Shown: positions 7,715-15,684, counted from the first letter of the stretch. The stretch: 23,542 nucleotides of DNA from Burkholderiaceae bacterium (GCA_019752915.1 JAIELO010000267.1:1-23542), one strand, 5' to 3'. Notes: generated by a model not told the origin, from the letters alone. Numbers and translations: made by a program.

Positions 7715-8167
7715 TCAGGGCCTGCTCTGGCTGCCTTTGAGCGCCGAGCGGGCACTGTTACGCCGTTCGATCCATTCAAACACGGCCATGCCAGCCAGCA
7801 TGGCGGCCACAAAGCCGGCGGCCTTGGGATAGCCGGCGCCCAGCGCCACCAGTGCCGGGCCGGGGCAGAAACCGGCCAGACCCCAGCCGATGCCGAAGGC
7901 GGCACTGCCCAGCACCAGCCTGAGCGTGATGGCATTATTTGCCGGTAACTGCATCGGCAGCCCCAGTAGCGAACGGCTACGCCGGCGCGCGAACAGGTAG
8001 GTGAGACCGGCGACGCCTATGGCGCCCAGCATCACCATCGCCAGCGAAGGATCCCAGTGCCCGGCCAGGTCGAGGAAGCTTTGCACTTTGACGGGATCGG
8101 CCATGCCGGACAGGATCAGGCCGAGGCCGAACAGCAGGCCGGCCAGCAGTGACATCAGGATTAGCAT
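7715..8167 (-). CDS. YeeE/YedE family transporter subunit (second half, PmpB-like)
   Basis: This is a 150-residue, four-helix membrane protein: MLILMSLLAGLLFGLGLILSGMADPVKVQSFLDL, then a helix around AMVMLGAIGVAGLTYLFA, then LVLGSAAFGIGWGLAGFCPGPALVALGAG and AAGFVAAMLAGMAVFEW. The GMADPxKV and GWGLAGFCPGPALV motifs mark the half-size YeeE/YedE proteins (DUF6691 type), which work in pairs and are linked to uptake or movement of thiosulfate or other sulfur species; the Cys in GFCPGP is the conserved one. I start it at ATG 8167, one base after the stop of the partner gene and with GGGAG upstream; an in-frame ATG 30 bases earlier lies inside the partner gene. It is the last gene of a three-gene operon. 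Confidence 0.9.
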   Translation of the reverse strand: MLILMSLLAGLLFGLGLILSGMADPVKVQSFLDLAGHWDPSLAMVMLGAIGVAGLTYLFARRRSRSLLGLPMQLPANNAITLRLVLGSAAFGIGWGLAGFCPGPALVALGAGYPKAAGFVAAMLAGMAVFEWIERRNSARSALKGSQSRP

Positions 8168-8168
8168 C

Positions 8169-8603
8169 TCAGGCTCCCAGCAGGTGGCGTTGCACATACA
8201 CGGTGAGGAAGCCGGCCGCCATAAAGGTCAGCGTCGCCACTACCGAGCGCACGGCGCCGCGCGACATGCCGCACACGCCGTGGCCGCTGGTGCAGCCACC
8301 TGCATAACGGGTACCCAGACCGACGATGAAGCCGGCCAGCAGCACCGTGCCCCAGCTGGCCTGAATGTCCGGGCGGGTGGCCAGCCCGAACAGGGACGCC
8401 AGCAGCGGCGCACCGATCAGCCCAGCCAGAAACGCCAGCCGCCAGTGGCGGTCATCGCGCGGCCAGCTGAGCAGACCGCCGAGTATGCCGCTGATGCCGG
8501 CGATGCGGCCATTAAACAACAGCAGGACACTGGCAGCAGCACCGATCAGCAGGCCGCCCGCGAGGGACAGGCCGGGGGTGAAATGGTCAAGGTCGATTAG
8601 CAT
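8169..8603 (-). CDS. YeeE/YedE family transporter subunit (first half, PmpA-like)
   Basis: This 144-residue membrane protein has four hydrophobic helices and the motif GLGTRYAGGCTSGHGVCGMSR, the two-cysteine signature of the N-terminal half of YeeE/YedE sulfur transporters. The paired half-size form (often called PmpA/PmpB) occurs widely in proteobacteria beside ArsR-type regulators or sulfide-handling enzymes. Its ATG follows the regulator stop after 3 bp, and the next subunit starts 1 bp after its own stop, so the three genes are surely one transcript. The predicted role is movement of a small sulfur compound across the inner membrane; the substrate is an inference from the family. Confidence 0.92.
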   Translation of the reverse strand: MLIDLDHFTPGLSLAGGLLIGAAASVLLLFNGRIAGISGILGGLLSWPRDDRHWRLAFLAGLIGAPLLASLFGLATRPDIQASWGTVLLAGFIVGLGTRYAGGCTSGHGVCGMSRGAVRSVVATLTFMAAGFLTVYVQRHLLGA

Positions 8604-8606
8604 GGT

Positions 8607-8933
8607 TTACGCTTTCGCAGGTTGGGGGCAGTATTGCTGATACAGCACTTGCATCACGGCCAGTGCTTCCGCACTGGCGACCGAGTAATAGATGTTTTTG
8701 CCATCGCGGCGGGTATGCACCAGACCATTGCTGCGCAGCACACCGAGCTGTTGTGATAGGGTGGGCTGGTGAATGCCGAGCTGGCTTTCCAGTTCGCCCA
8801 CCGCATGTTCGCCCTGCGACAGCTGGCACATCAGGAGTAAGCGGTCGGGGTTGGAGAGCACCCGCAGCAGGCTGCAAGCCTGAGTGGCGGCGGCGTGCAT
8901 GGCATCGAGTGGCAGAGAAGTAGTGTCGGGCAC
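8607..8933 (-). CDS. ArsR-family repressor, BigR/SqrR-like persulfide sensor
   Basis: The 108-residue winged-helix protein has SLLRVLSNPDRLLLMCQLSQGEHAVGELESQLGIHQPTLSQQLGVLRSNGLVHTRRDGKNIYYSV, the classic ArsR fold. It has cysteines at 20, 36 and 102. C36 (in LLLMCQL) and C102 (in QQYCPQP) are 66 residues apart, the same spacing as the redox pair in BigR (C42/C108) and SqrR (C41/C107), which form a di- or tetrasulfide bond on sulfide stress and release DNA. The metal-binding ELCVCDL motif of ArsR proper is absent. The start is GTG 8933. It leads the operon with the two YeeE/YedE subunits and faces a divergent cytochrome b561 gene across an AT-rich palindrome, its likely operator. Confidence 0.92.
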   Translation of the reverse strand: MPDTTSLPLDAMHAAATQACSLLRVLSNPDRLLLMCQLSQGEHAVGELESQLGIHQPTLSQQLGVLRSNGLVHTRRDGKNIYYSVASAEALAVMQVLYQQYCPQPAKA

Positions 8934-8954
8934 GGCGTATCTTTCATTTTGTAG

Positions 8955-8980
8955 ACTGATATTATATTGAATAATATAGT
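8955..8980. promoter_or_regulatory. Candidate operator of the ArsR/BigR-like regulator
   Basis: In the 94-bp divergent spacer, ATATTAT (8959-8965) and ATAATAT (8971-8977) form a perfect inverted repeat around the five bases ATTGA, with ACT/AGT extending the symmetry outside after one unpaired base. An AT-rich, roughly 20-bp dyad in front of the regulator's own gene is what ArsR-family repressors bind. It also overlaps the likely -10 regions for both directions. Confidence 0.6.
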
Positions 8981-9027
8981 GTCTGTGCGCTAGAATTCAA
9001 GCAGAACTATTCCATCGTGAGGATGAC

Positions 9028-9591
9028 ATGAAGCATTTCCCCCCGCAGGCCATGCCCACCGTGGGCTGGCACTATGACCGGATGGCGCTGGTGTTGCACT
9101 GGCTGAGCGCGCTGTTACTGGTCGCGATGACGGCACTGGGCTGGACCATGATGGCCATCGAGCATACGCCCGGTGCCCCGCTGTATTTCATCGTGCATAA
9201 GTCGGTGGGGCTGATGGTGCTGGCGCTGGTGGTCGGCCGGCTGCTGTGGCGGCGCAGCCATCCGGTGCCACAACTACCGTCGAAAATGCCGGCCTGGCAG
9301 TTACGTGCTTCCCAGTTGGTGCAGGTGGGACTGTATCTGTGCATGCTGGCCTTGCCGCTGGCCGGGGTAGCCGGTGCGTTGCACAGCAAATCGGGGCTGG
9401 TGTTCTTCGGCTATACCCTGCCACGGCTGGTGGCACCGAATCATGATGTGGCCGAAAGCTATTACGACATCCACGGCGCGCTGGTCTGGCTGCTGGTGCT
9501 GCTGGTGTGTGTCCACGTCGCAGGAGCACTCAAGCACCGGCTGGTCGACAAGGATGGCGTGTTCGAGCGCATGGTGCCGGGACGTCGCTGA
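9028..9591 (+). CDS. Cytochrome b561 (CybB/YceJ type)
   Basis: The 187-residue inner-membrane di-heme protein has four helices. The likely heme ligands are H24 (in LVLHWLSA), H57 (in FIVHKSVG), H149 (in YDIHGALVW) and H163 (in VCVHVAGALKH), one per helix in the pattern of the proteobacterial b561 family, which passes electrons from ubiquinol to periplasmic or membrane acceptors. The ATG at 9028 follows a purine-rich GTGAGGATG segment. The gene is divergent from the ArsR/YeeE operon and shares its control region, so it may belong to the same sulfur-stress response. It ends before a strong two-way terminator. Confidence 0.93.
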   Translation: MKHFPPQAMPTVGWHYDRMALVLHWLSALLLVAMTALGWTMMAIEHTPGAPLYFIVHKSVGLMVLALVVGRLLWRRSHPVPQLPSKMPAWQLRASQLVQVGLYLCMLALPLAGVAGALHSKSGLVFFGYTLPRLVAPNHDVAESYYDIHGALVWLLVLLVCVHVAGALKHRLVDKDGVFERMVPGRR

Positions 9592-9636
9592 GGGGCGCTG
9601 CTGTCATCCGCAGGGTGACAGGGATCATGCGGGAAT

Positions 9637-9667
9637 AAAAAAAGCACTGACGCGTCAGTGCTTTTTT
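9637..9667. terminator. Bidirectional intrinsic terminator
   Basis: The perfect palindrome GCACTGACGCGTCAGTGC (9644-9661) is flanked by a run of A on the left and a run of T on the right. It therefore works as a Rho-independent terminator both for cytochrome b561 (plus) and for the tRNA (minus). Confidence 0.93.
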
Positions 9668-9677
9668 CATGTATTGG

Positions 9678-9762
9678 TGGTGCCCGAGGCCGGACTTGAA
9701 CCGGCACGCCTTGCGGCGGCGGATTTTGAGTCCGCTACGTCTACCAATTCCATCACTCGGGC
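9678..9762 (-). tRNA. tRNA-Leu (anticodon CAA)
   Basis: Read on the minus strand, the acceptor arm GCCCGAG (from 9762) pairs with CTCGGGC before the encoded ACCA end (CCA at 9680-9678). The anticodon arm is GCGGA-CTCAAAA-TCCGC, giving anticodon CAA, which reads UUG leucine codons. The long variable arm (class II tRNA) and the T-arm with GGTTCAAGTCC are present. The total is 85 nt including CCA. Confidence 0.96.
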
Positions 9763-9774
9763 GACGCGAGCAAC

Positions 9775-9803
9775 ATTATCACTGATTTGTCCGGTTGCTG
9801 CAA
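9775..9803 (-). promoter_or_regulatory. Promoter of tRNA-Leu
   Basis: On the minus strand TTGCAG (9803-9798), a 17-base spacer and GATAAT (9780-9775) form a good sigma70-type promoter. The predicted start point lies a few bases ahead of the tRNA 5' end at 9762. Confidence 0.7.
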
Positions 9804-10017
9804 GCCGCCTCGGAGCGTGCTTGGCCGATTCCTGCTGGCGGCGGCGCGTTTGCACTTCATCGCGCCAAAATACCGTTGGTGCCCGTTTCCCTGCGGCTCG
9901 TCGCACAGGCCTGAAAGTGGCGCGAATTGTTGTTAATCTGCTTAGGTCAACCGCTGAAAACACAGTGCAGCGGTGACTCCCGGTAGTGCCAATTCTCACC
10001 AACTTACGGAGTACACC

Positions 10018-10389
10018 ATGAAACACATCCTGATCGCCCTGCTTGCTACCCTCAGTGTCGGCGCTGCTTCTGCAGCGGACAGCACGGTGCATATCAAACC
10101 GACGCCACGTTATCAGTTGAACCAGCAAGACATGGATGATTACAAGCAGTCATTTGCCCTGAGTAATGGCCAGACCATGAAATTCAGCGTGCGCCAGAGC
10201 CACGTGTATGTGCAACTCGATAAAGGGGCGCGCGTGGAAATCTTCCCGGTAGCGAAAGACCGCTTCCAGAGCGACGCCGGCACCCAGTTCGAGTTCCGCG
10301 ATGAGAACGAAACCATTGCGGTGAGCAATTTCGGCCTGCTGCCGATGGCCGGTGCCCCCGCTAACAGCACGGTGCTGGCACGCCGCTAA
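10018..10389 (+). CDS. Small secreted protein of unknown function
   Basis: The 123-residue product begins with a clear signal peptide, MKHILIALLATLSVGAASA, with probable cleavage after residue 19. The mature part of about 104 residues is polar, without cysteines, and contains QTMKFSVRQSHVYVQLDKGARVEIFPVAKDRFQSDAGTQFEFRD, which suggests a small beta-rich periplasmic domain. The ATG at 10018 has GGAG about 10 bases upstream. I recognise no named family. It is a single-gene unit: the 255-bp region before it holds only the tRNA promoter and apparently its own promoter, and a hairpin follows before the convergent glycosyltransferase gene. Confidence 0.82.
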   Translation: MKHILIALLATLSVGAASAADSTVHIKPTPRYQLNQQDMDDYKQSFALSNGQTMKFSVRQSHVYVQLDKGARVEIFPVAKDRFQSDAGTQFEFRDENETIAVSNFGLLPMAGAPANSTVLARR

Positions 10390-10394
10390 TGGCT

Positions 10395-10416
10395 GGCTGG
10401 CCCGTGCGGGCCAGCC
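10395..10416. terminator. Hairpin between convergent genes
   Basis: GGCTGGCCCG (10395-10404) and CGGGCCAGCC (10407-10416) form a perfect 10-bp GC-rich stem with a 2-base centre, just after the secreted-protein stop and just before the stop of the minus-strand glycosyltransferase. There is no clear T-run, but the position suits a shared terminator. Confidence 0.6.
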
Positions 10417-10431
10417 GATGTCGAGGTCTTG

Positions 10432-12156
10432 CTAGTCAGCCCGACGGTATAGGCGGAAGCGTTCTTCGCGATCCGCCGCCCGCCGTCCTTCCCACAGCAA
10501 CTGCCATTGACGGCCGCGATATTGCGGCGCGATTTCATGCTCGTCTTTCACGCGTATGCTGTCCTGTAACAGCAGCAGTTCGCAACGCTGGGCCTGCACG
10601 CCTTCGAACGACAGGGCACCGTAGTAGGCGAACGAGGCGCGCTGCGCCGGTCCCACATTGGTGCTGATGCAGCCACCGCCAGCCGGTATTTTGTCGGCAA
10701 TCTGGCGCGCCACGGCGGCATAGCTCTTCGAGTAGTTGACGTCCGGCAGGAATAGCGTCATCAGCAAAATCCAGATCAGAATCAGTCCGCCCGAGGACAG
10801 CACCACGGCGCGCCACAGCACGGCCGGCTGGCGCGAAATACGCCAGTGCACCAGCATGAACCAGCCCGCCGTAGCGGCCAGCGCGACCAGCAGGGCGATC
10901 CAGCCCAGTTCCGGGGTGAAGCCGGGCACCAGTTTCAGGGCATTTTTGGCCGCTTTCGGTGGCCAGCCCGTCAGTTTGGCAAACCAGAAGATCCAGATAA
11001 TGGCCGCGCACAGCGTCAGCGCCATCACCGAGAACCAGTCGATGGCATTGATGGCGCCGCGTTTCATGGTCAGCAGTCCAAAGGCGGCCATAATCGCCAG
11101 TGGCGGCAGCAGCACCAGCAATTGCCCCTGTTCCGGCGCCGGGTGTAACAGCGTCAGCAACATGCCCATGCTGACAAACGCCAGCGGTACGACGATGTGC
11201 AGGGCGCGGCGCTGGCGGCGCCAGGCCCACACGGCCCAGCCGGCAAATGGCCAGGCCGGCCAGTAGAACCAGGTTCCCACGCGCAGGAAGAATTTGATCG
11301 ATAACACGCTGGGCCAGCCCAGCTGATTGAGATTCCAGGCCAGCCAGGCGGGCAGGGTTTGCTGCTGATACGGTTCCAGCAGCTGTGCCGGCAGCAGCCA
11401 CAGGGCGGCCACGGCGGCGCCGACGAGCAGCGTGACGGCCAGATCGCGCACCGCGCGAATGGCGGGCTGGTCGAGCCAGCGGGTGCAGGCAAACAGGGCC
11501 AGCATCAGGAATACCGGGGTGATCCAGCCGCGCGTCAGGATCAGCAGGCCGACCGCCAGACCGCTCAGGGCGGCGTTGCGCAGCGATGGCGCTTCCACGT
11601 AGCGTACGGTGCGGTACAGCAGCAGTGCCACCAGCGACACTTGCAGCGCTTCCGAGGTGGTTTCATGGCTGTGCAGCAGCAGGCCGAGGCAGCCCAGATA
11701 AATCAGTACGGCCGCATCGGCCAGGGTGCGGCCAAAGTCGTTCGGCTCCGGCTGACCGCCAAAGGCCAGTCGCAGCGGCTGGGCATCCTGGCGGCGTCCC
11801 AGATTGAAGGTGGCGTACCACAGCGACAGCACACCGAGCAGGAAGATGCCGACGGTGGCCACCCGGGCGGCCAGCACGTCGCCCAGCAGCGGGCCGAACA
11901 GTTTGATGCCGAGTGCGCCGAGCCAGAACGCCAGCGGGCCTTCGTCGGGAATCGACAGGCCGGCGATATTCGGCCACAGCCAGTCCTGCCAGCTGCCATG
12001 CGCCATGGTCCACATGATGCCGAAACTGGCTGCGTCGTCATTTTTCCATGGTTCGCGGCCAATCAGGCCGGGCAGGATGTAGAGCAGGCCGAGGGCAAAC
12101 AGGGCCCAGCGTGGCAGGGCCAGCGTGGCGGCGGCAGGAAGACGGACAGGCTTCAT
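10432..12156 (-). CDS. ArnT/GT39-like membrane glycosyltransferase
   Basis: This 574-residue protein has about 12 hydrophobic helices and starts near LPRWALFALGLLYILPGLIGREPWKNDDAASFGIMW. An acidic pair right after the first helix (here NDD) is the position of the catalytic aspartate in GT39/ArnT/PMT-type enzymes, which transfer a sugar from a polyprenyl-phosphate carrier to lipid A, protein or polysaccharide on the periplasmic side. A soluble C-terminal domain (about 480-574, with INVGPAQRASFAYYG-like residues and ending LYRRAD) follows the last helix. The start is ATG 12156 without an obvious ribosome binding site. It is a single gene, convergent with the small secreted protein. Acceptor and donor are unknown, and it lacks enough landmarks to call true ArnT. 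Confidence 0.85.
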   Translation of the reverse strand: MKPVRLPAAATLALPRWALFALGLLYILPGLIGREPWKNDDAASFGIMWTMAHGSWQDWLWPNIAGLSIPDEGPLAFWLGALGIKLFGPLLGDVLAARVATVGIFLLGVLSLWYATFNLGRRQDAQPLRLAFGGQPEPNDFGRTLADAAVLIYLGCLGLLLHSHETTSEALQVSLVALLLYRTVRYVEAPSLRNAALSGLAVGLLILTRGWITPVFLMLALFACTRWLDQPAIRAVRDLAVTLLVGAAVAALWLLPAQLLEPYQQQTLPAWLAWNLNQLGWPSVLSIKFFLRVGTWFYWPAWPFAGWAVWAWRRQRRALHIVVPLAFVSMGMLLTLLHPAPEQGQLLVLLPPLAIMAAFGLLTMKRGAINAIDWFSVMALTLCAAIIWIFWFAKLTGWPPKAAKNALKLVPGFTPELGWIALLVALAATAGWFMLVHWRISRQPAVLWRAVVLSSGGLILIWILLMTLFLPDVNYSKSYAAVARQIADKIPAGGGCISTNVGPAQRASFAYYGALSFEGVQAQRCELLLLQDSIRVKDEHEIAPQYRGRQWQLLWEGRRAADREERFRLYRRAD

Positions 12157-12226
12157 CGATCAGTGTACGAGGTGAGATAGAACGCGAGTATGAAGGAAAA
12201 CCGGGGTGTGGCGCGAGCCCACAAAC

Positions 12227-12255
12227 AAAAAAAGCAGCCCGAGGCTGCTTTTTCT
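12227..12255 (-). terminator. Intrinsic terminator of rpmE2
   Basis: AAAGCAGCC (12231-12239) pairs with GGCTGCTTT (12243-12251) around the loop CGA. The A-run on the plus-strand side supplies the T-run downstream on the minus strand. It lies 20 bp past the rpmE2 stop. The T-run on the other side would also allow termination of plus-strand transcripts. Confidence 0.9.
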
Positions 12256-12271
12256 GGCGTAGCGGCAAAAA

Positions 12272-12541
12272 TTAGCCAGCTGCGACGGCAGTTTTGGAAC
12301 CAACGGTACCAAATTTCTGACGGAATTTCTCGACGCGACCAGCGGTGTCGACGATCTTGTGTTTGCCGGTGAAGAATGGGTGCGATTCAGCCGACACCTC
12401 GATCTTGACCAGTGGGTACTGCTGACCATTGTGTTCGATGGTTTCGCGGGTCTGGATGGTCGAACGGGTCACGAATTTGAAGTCGCACGACAGGTCGTGG
12501 AACACTACTTCGCGGTAATCTGGATGAATTTCTGGTTTCAT
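12272..12541 (-). CDS. rpmE2: Ribosomal protein L31, type B
   Basis: This is an 89-residue 50S subunit protein: [29 protein letters not shown], then [36 protein letters not shown]. The SSHPFYTG-like segment (here ESHPFFTG) and the ending VEKFRQKFG define L31. It lacks the CxxC zinc site of type A L31 and has only one cysteine (C19), so it is the zinc-free type B. The gene lies 3' of rho on the same strand, but the strong rho terminator and a separate promoter at about 12648 suggest it is transcribed on its own. Its leader of about 100 nt could hold autoregulation, as seen for other L31 genes; I could not identify a specific structure. Confidence 0.95.
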   Translation of the reverse strand: MKPEIHPDYREVVFHDLSCDFKFVTRSTIQTRETIEHNGQQYPLVKIEVSAESHPFFTGKHKIVDTAGRVEKFRQKFGTVGSKTAVAAG

Positions 12542-12647
12542 AATGGTTCTCGGTAGAGTAGGTAGCCAAACAGCACTTCGTCGGTCGATGCTACTTCTTG
12601 ACCCGATTGCCGATCACTTGCCTGATTAAAAAATAATACGGTCGCAG

Positions 12648-12655
12648 ATTATACA
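12648..12655 (-). promoter_or_regulatory. Extended -10 promoter of rpmE2
   Basis: On the minus strand TGTATAAT (12655-12648) is a perfect extended -10 box, lying between the rho terminator and rpmE2. No good -35 is seen (that position falls in the terminator stem), which an extended -10 tolerates. It predicts a leader of about 100 nt. Confidence 0.6.
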
Positions 12656-12698
12656 AGAAAAACGGGCCCGCAACACATCTTGCGTGTTGCGGGCCCGT
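12650..12698 (-). terminator. Intrinsic terminator of rho
   Basis: ACGGGCCCGCAACAC (12662-12676) and GTGTTGCGGGCCCGT (12684-12698) form a perfect 15-bp stem with a 7-base loop, 21 bp after the rho stop. On the minus strand it is followed by TTTTTCTTG, a usable T-run. Confidence 0.93.
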
Positions 12699-12719
12699 GT
12701 TCATGGTGCGTCGGGGGGA

Positions 12720-13982
<1,263 letters not shown>

Positions 13983-14118
13983 ATGTGTTGAGTGTCCCGT
14001 GACGGGAAAGTAAAGGTAGGGGAGGGAACGACGTGGTGTTGTGGTGTTCTGTAAGCGGCGACGTTGCGAGCGCAACGTCGTCCGAGCGGCCGCCGCAGCG
14101 GCTCTGCTGATATTCTAC
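13983..14118 (-). promoter_or_regulatory. rho leader with two inverted repeats
   Basis: Between trxA and rho there is CGACGTTGCG (14059-14068) paired with CGCAACGTCG (14071-14080), a 10-bp stem around two bases, and the short dyad TCCCGT-G-ACGGGA (13995-14007) just ahead of the rho start. The larger stem lacks a following T-run, so it may be a trxA 3' end hairpin or part of the rho leader. Rho is autoregulated through its leader in E. coli; whether that holds here is unknown. Confidence 0.4.
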
Positions 14119-14445
14119 TTAGATATTGCTGTCGATGAAAGAGGTCAGTTGACCTTTTGCCATTGCGCCAACTTTTTGTGCGGCCACGACACCGTTTTTG
14201 AACAGAATCAGGGTCGGAATGCCACGGATACCGAATTTGGCAGGGACGGCCTGATTGGCATCCACGTCCAGTTTGGCGATCTGCAGCTTGCCGTCGTATT
14301 CCTTGGCAACTTCTTCCAGGATCGGGGCAATGCTCTTGCAAGGACCGCACCATTCGGCCCAGAAGTCGACCAGCACAGGACGGTCGGACTTGAGCACGTC
14401 GGCTTCGAAGGATGCATCGGTGATGTGTTTGATATTTTCGCTCAT
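14119..14445 (-). CDS. trxA: Thioredoxin
   Basis: The 108-residue cytoplasmic protein has the active site WCGPC (C33/C36) in [16 protein letters not shown], the cis-proline P77 in GIRGIPTLI and the usual C-terminal helix. It reduces disulfides in ribonucleotide reductase, PAPS reductase, methionine sulfoxide reductase and others, and is recharged by thioredoxin reductase. The ATG at 14445 has GAGGA seven bases upstream on the minus strand. It lies directly before rho as in many betaproteobacteria. Confidence 0.98.
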   Translation of the reverse strand: MSENIKHITDASFEADVLKSDRPVLVDFWAEWCGPCKSIAPILEEVAKEYDGKLQIAKLDVDANQAVPAKFGIRGIPTLILFKNGVVAAQKVGAMAKGQLTSFIDSNI

Positions 14446-14719
14446 ATATTCCTCAATCGAGGTTCTGTAGGATAAATAACGCCTGGGAATTATGCCATGT
14501 TGTCTGCATGGACCTCAGAGGCGCCGGGTAAGGCAGCAGATGAGGGCCAGATGCGCGAATTCAATGTGCTAGAGGGGGTGGCAACAAGATCGGCAGGCGG
14601 GAATGGCGGAAATAATAACCCATTTTTAAAAAATGTGCGGCAAATTGTCGCAGGGGGGCAAACTATTTGCCGTCAGCCCCTGCCGGCGCGCCGGATCGGG
14701 CCCCGGCTGGGCTGCCGGA
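14446..14719. other. Gene-free spacer between trxA and hutC
   Basis: This 274-bp stretch must hold the trxA promoter (minus strand; a CATAAT box around 14490 is possible, with no convincing -35) and the hutC 3' end. CAGGG...CCCTG arms around GGCAAA-TAG-TTTGCC (about 14651-14682) can form a hairpin after hutC, but the nearest T-run lies some 17 bases beyond, so it is only a weak terminator candidate. I see no gene here. Confidence 0.45.
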
Positions 14720-15442
14720 CTAGGCGCCGACGCGGCCGGCAAACTGGTAGCGCTGGCCCGGATGCCACATGGTCGCCAGCGAAGCCACCTGACCATTCGA
14801 GCGGGTCTGACGGCGCAGCACCAGACAGGGCTGACGGGTGTCGATCGCCAGCATGTCGGCAATGTCGCGCGGTGCGGCCAGTGCTTCGATGCTGTAGCTG
14901 GCATCCTGCAGCGGTGCCGCGCGCATCAGGTATTCATTTGGCGTGATGCTGGCGTAATCCTGCTCCATATAGTCGGGTGCCAGCAGCGGATTGGCCCAGC
15001 GGTCTTCGACCTGGATCGGGATGGCGTTTTCAAAGTGCACAATCACCGAGTGGAACAGCAGGTGGCCGACCGGCAGATCGAACTGGCGCGCCAGCAGTTC
15101 GCTGGCTTTGACGCGTTCCAGCTGCTGCAGGCTGCTGCGGTGGGCGTGGCCACGGGCGCGGATTTCGTCGGCGATGGAGCGGATTTCCAGCAGCGTGGCC
15201 TGGACCTTCTGCGCGGCGACATAGGTGCCGGAGCCTTGCCGGCGGGTCAGCAACTGCTCGGCCGTCAGCTCGCGCACGGCGCGGTTGACGGTCATGCGCG
15301 AGACGCCGAACTGTTTCACCAGCGCCTGTTCGGACGGGATCACGTCGCCTTCCTTCCACGTGCCGTTGGCAATCTGTGCGATCAGATAGTCTTTGATACG
15401 CTGGAAGATCGGGGTGTTTTCTGGCTGTACTACGTCGTCCAA
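14720..15442 (-). CDS. hutC: Histidine utilization repressor HutC (GntR family)
   Basis: The 240-residue product has an N-terminal GntR winged helix (PIFQRIKDYLIAQIANGTWKEGDVIPSEQALVKQFGVSRMTVNRAVRELTAEQLLTRRQGSGTYVA) and a UTRA effector domain from about 85 on (IRSIADEIRARGHAHRS ... WHPGQRYQFAGRV). The ARGHAHRS and VEDRWANPLLAPDYMEQD segments are typical of HutC, which binds urocanate and releases hut promoters. I choose TTG 15442, with GGAGA six bases upstream, over GTG 15481, which abuts a -10-like TAGAAT and has no ribosome binding site. Unusually, it lies about 6 kb from hutU, next to ada. The perfect palindrome ahead of hutU matches the known HutC target. Confidence 0.92.
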   Translation of the reverse strand: MDDVVQPENTPIFQRIKDYLIAQIANGTWKEGDVIPSEQALVKQFGVSRMTVNRAVRELTAEQLLTRRQGSGTYVAAQKVQATLLEIRSIADEIRARGHAHRSSLQQLERVKASELLARQFDLPVGHLLFHSVIVHFENAIPIQVEDRWANPLLAPDYMEQDYASITPNEYLMRAAPLQDASYSIEALAAPRDIADMLAIDTRQPCLVLRRQTRSNGQVASLATMWHPGQRYQFAGRVGA

Positions 15443-15684
15443 ACGGCTTCTCCGAGGGGCGCACCGGTGCGGCGCCTGCACTTTATTCTAGCACCGCAAG
15501 CTTGCCAGTCGAGCATCTTTACGAGTTTTTGGCAAGTTGAGGAGTTTTGCCAAACTTTGCCAGTGTCGAGCAACTTTGCGCGCCGCAATCACGCCGGCGT
15601 ACAATTCAAAAGCAAGCGCCGGAGTGCGGCGCAGCGCGGCGCCAGCTACGCTGGTGACTTCGTTGATCCGACCGGGAGTCCTTC
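15443..15684. promoter_or_regulatory. Divergent control region of hutC and ada with TTGGCAA-type repeats
   Basis: This 242-bp region carries CTTGCCAGTCGAGC (15501-15514) and the close copy CTTTGCCAGTGTCGAGC (15555-15571). TTGGCAA (15529-15535) faces TTGCCAA (15547-15553), and CTTGCCA (15501-15507) faces TGGCAAG (15530-15536). A minus-strand TAGAAT (15490-15485) is the probable hutC -10 box. The repeats do not match the HutC consensus seen before hutU, so another regulator may act here. Confidence 0.5.
15603..15615 (+). promoter_or_regulatory. Possible Ada box
   Basis: AAT-TCAAAA-GCAA matches the AAT-N6-GCAA pattern recognised by methylated Ada in enterobacteria, about 70 bases upstream of the ada start. 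It overlaps a -10-like TACAAT (15600-15605), which would be unusual for an activator site, so the promoter could lie further downstream. Confidence 0.4.

Noticed and set aside
7572..7832. 86-codon plus-strand frame across the AT-rich spacer
   Set aside because: It overlaps two minus-strand genes, and its product looks like random translation of the spacer followed by an antisense YeeE segment.
9763..10017. Possible small gene between tRNA-Leu and the secreted-protein gene
   Set aside because: No frame with a supported start; the region is explained by the tRNA promoter and the upstream region of the secreted-protein gene.
14497..14946. 149-codon plus-strand frame between trxA and hutC
   Set aside because: Arg/Pro-rich product, mostly antisense to hutC, with no ribosome binding site.
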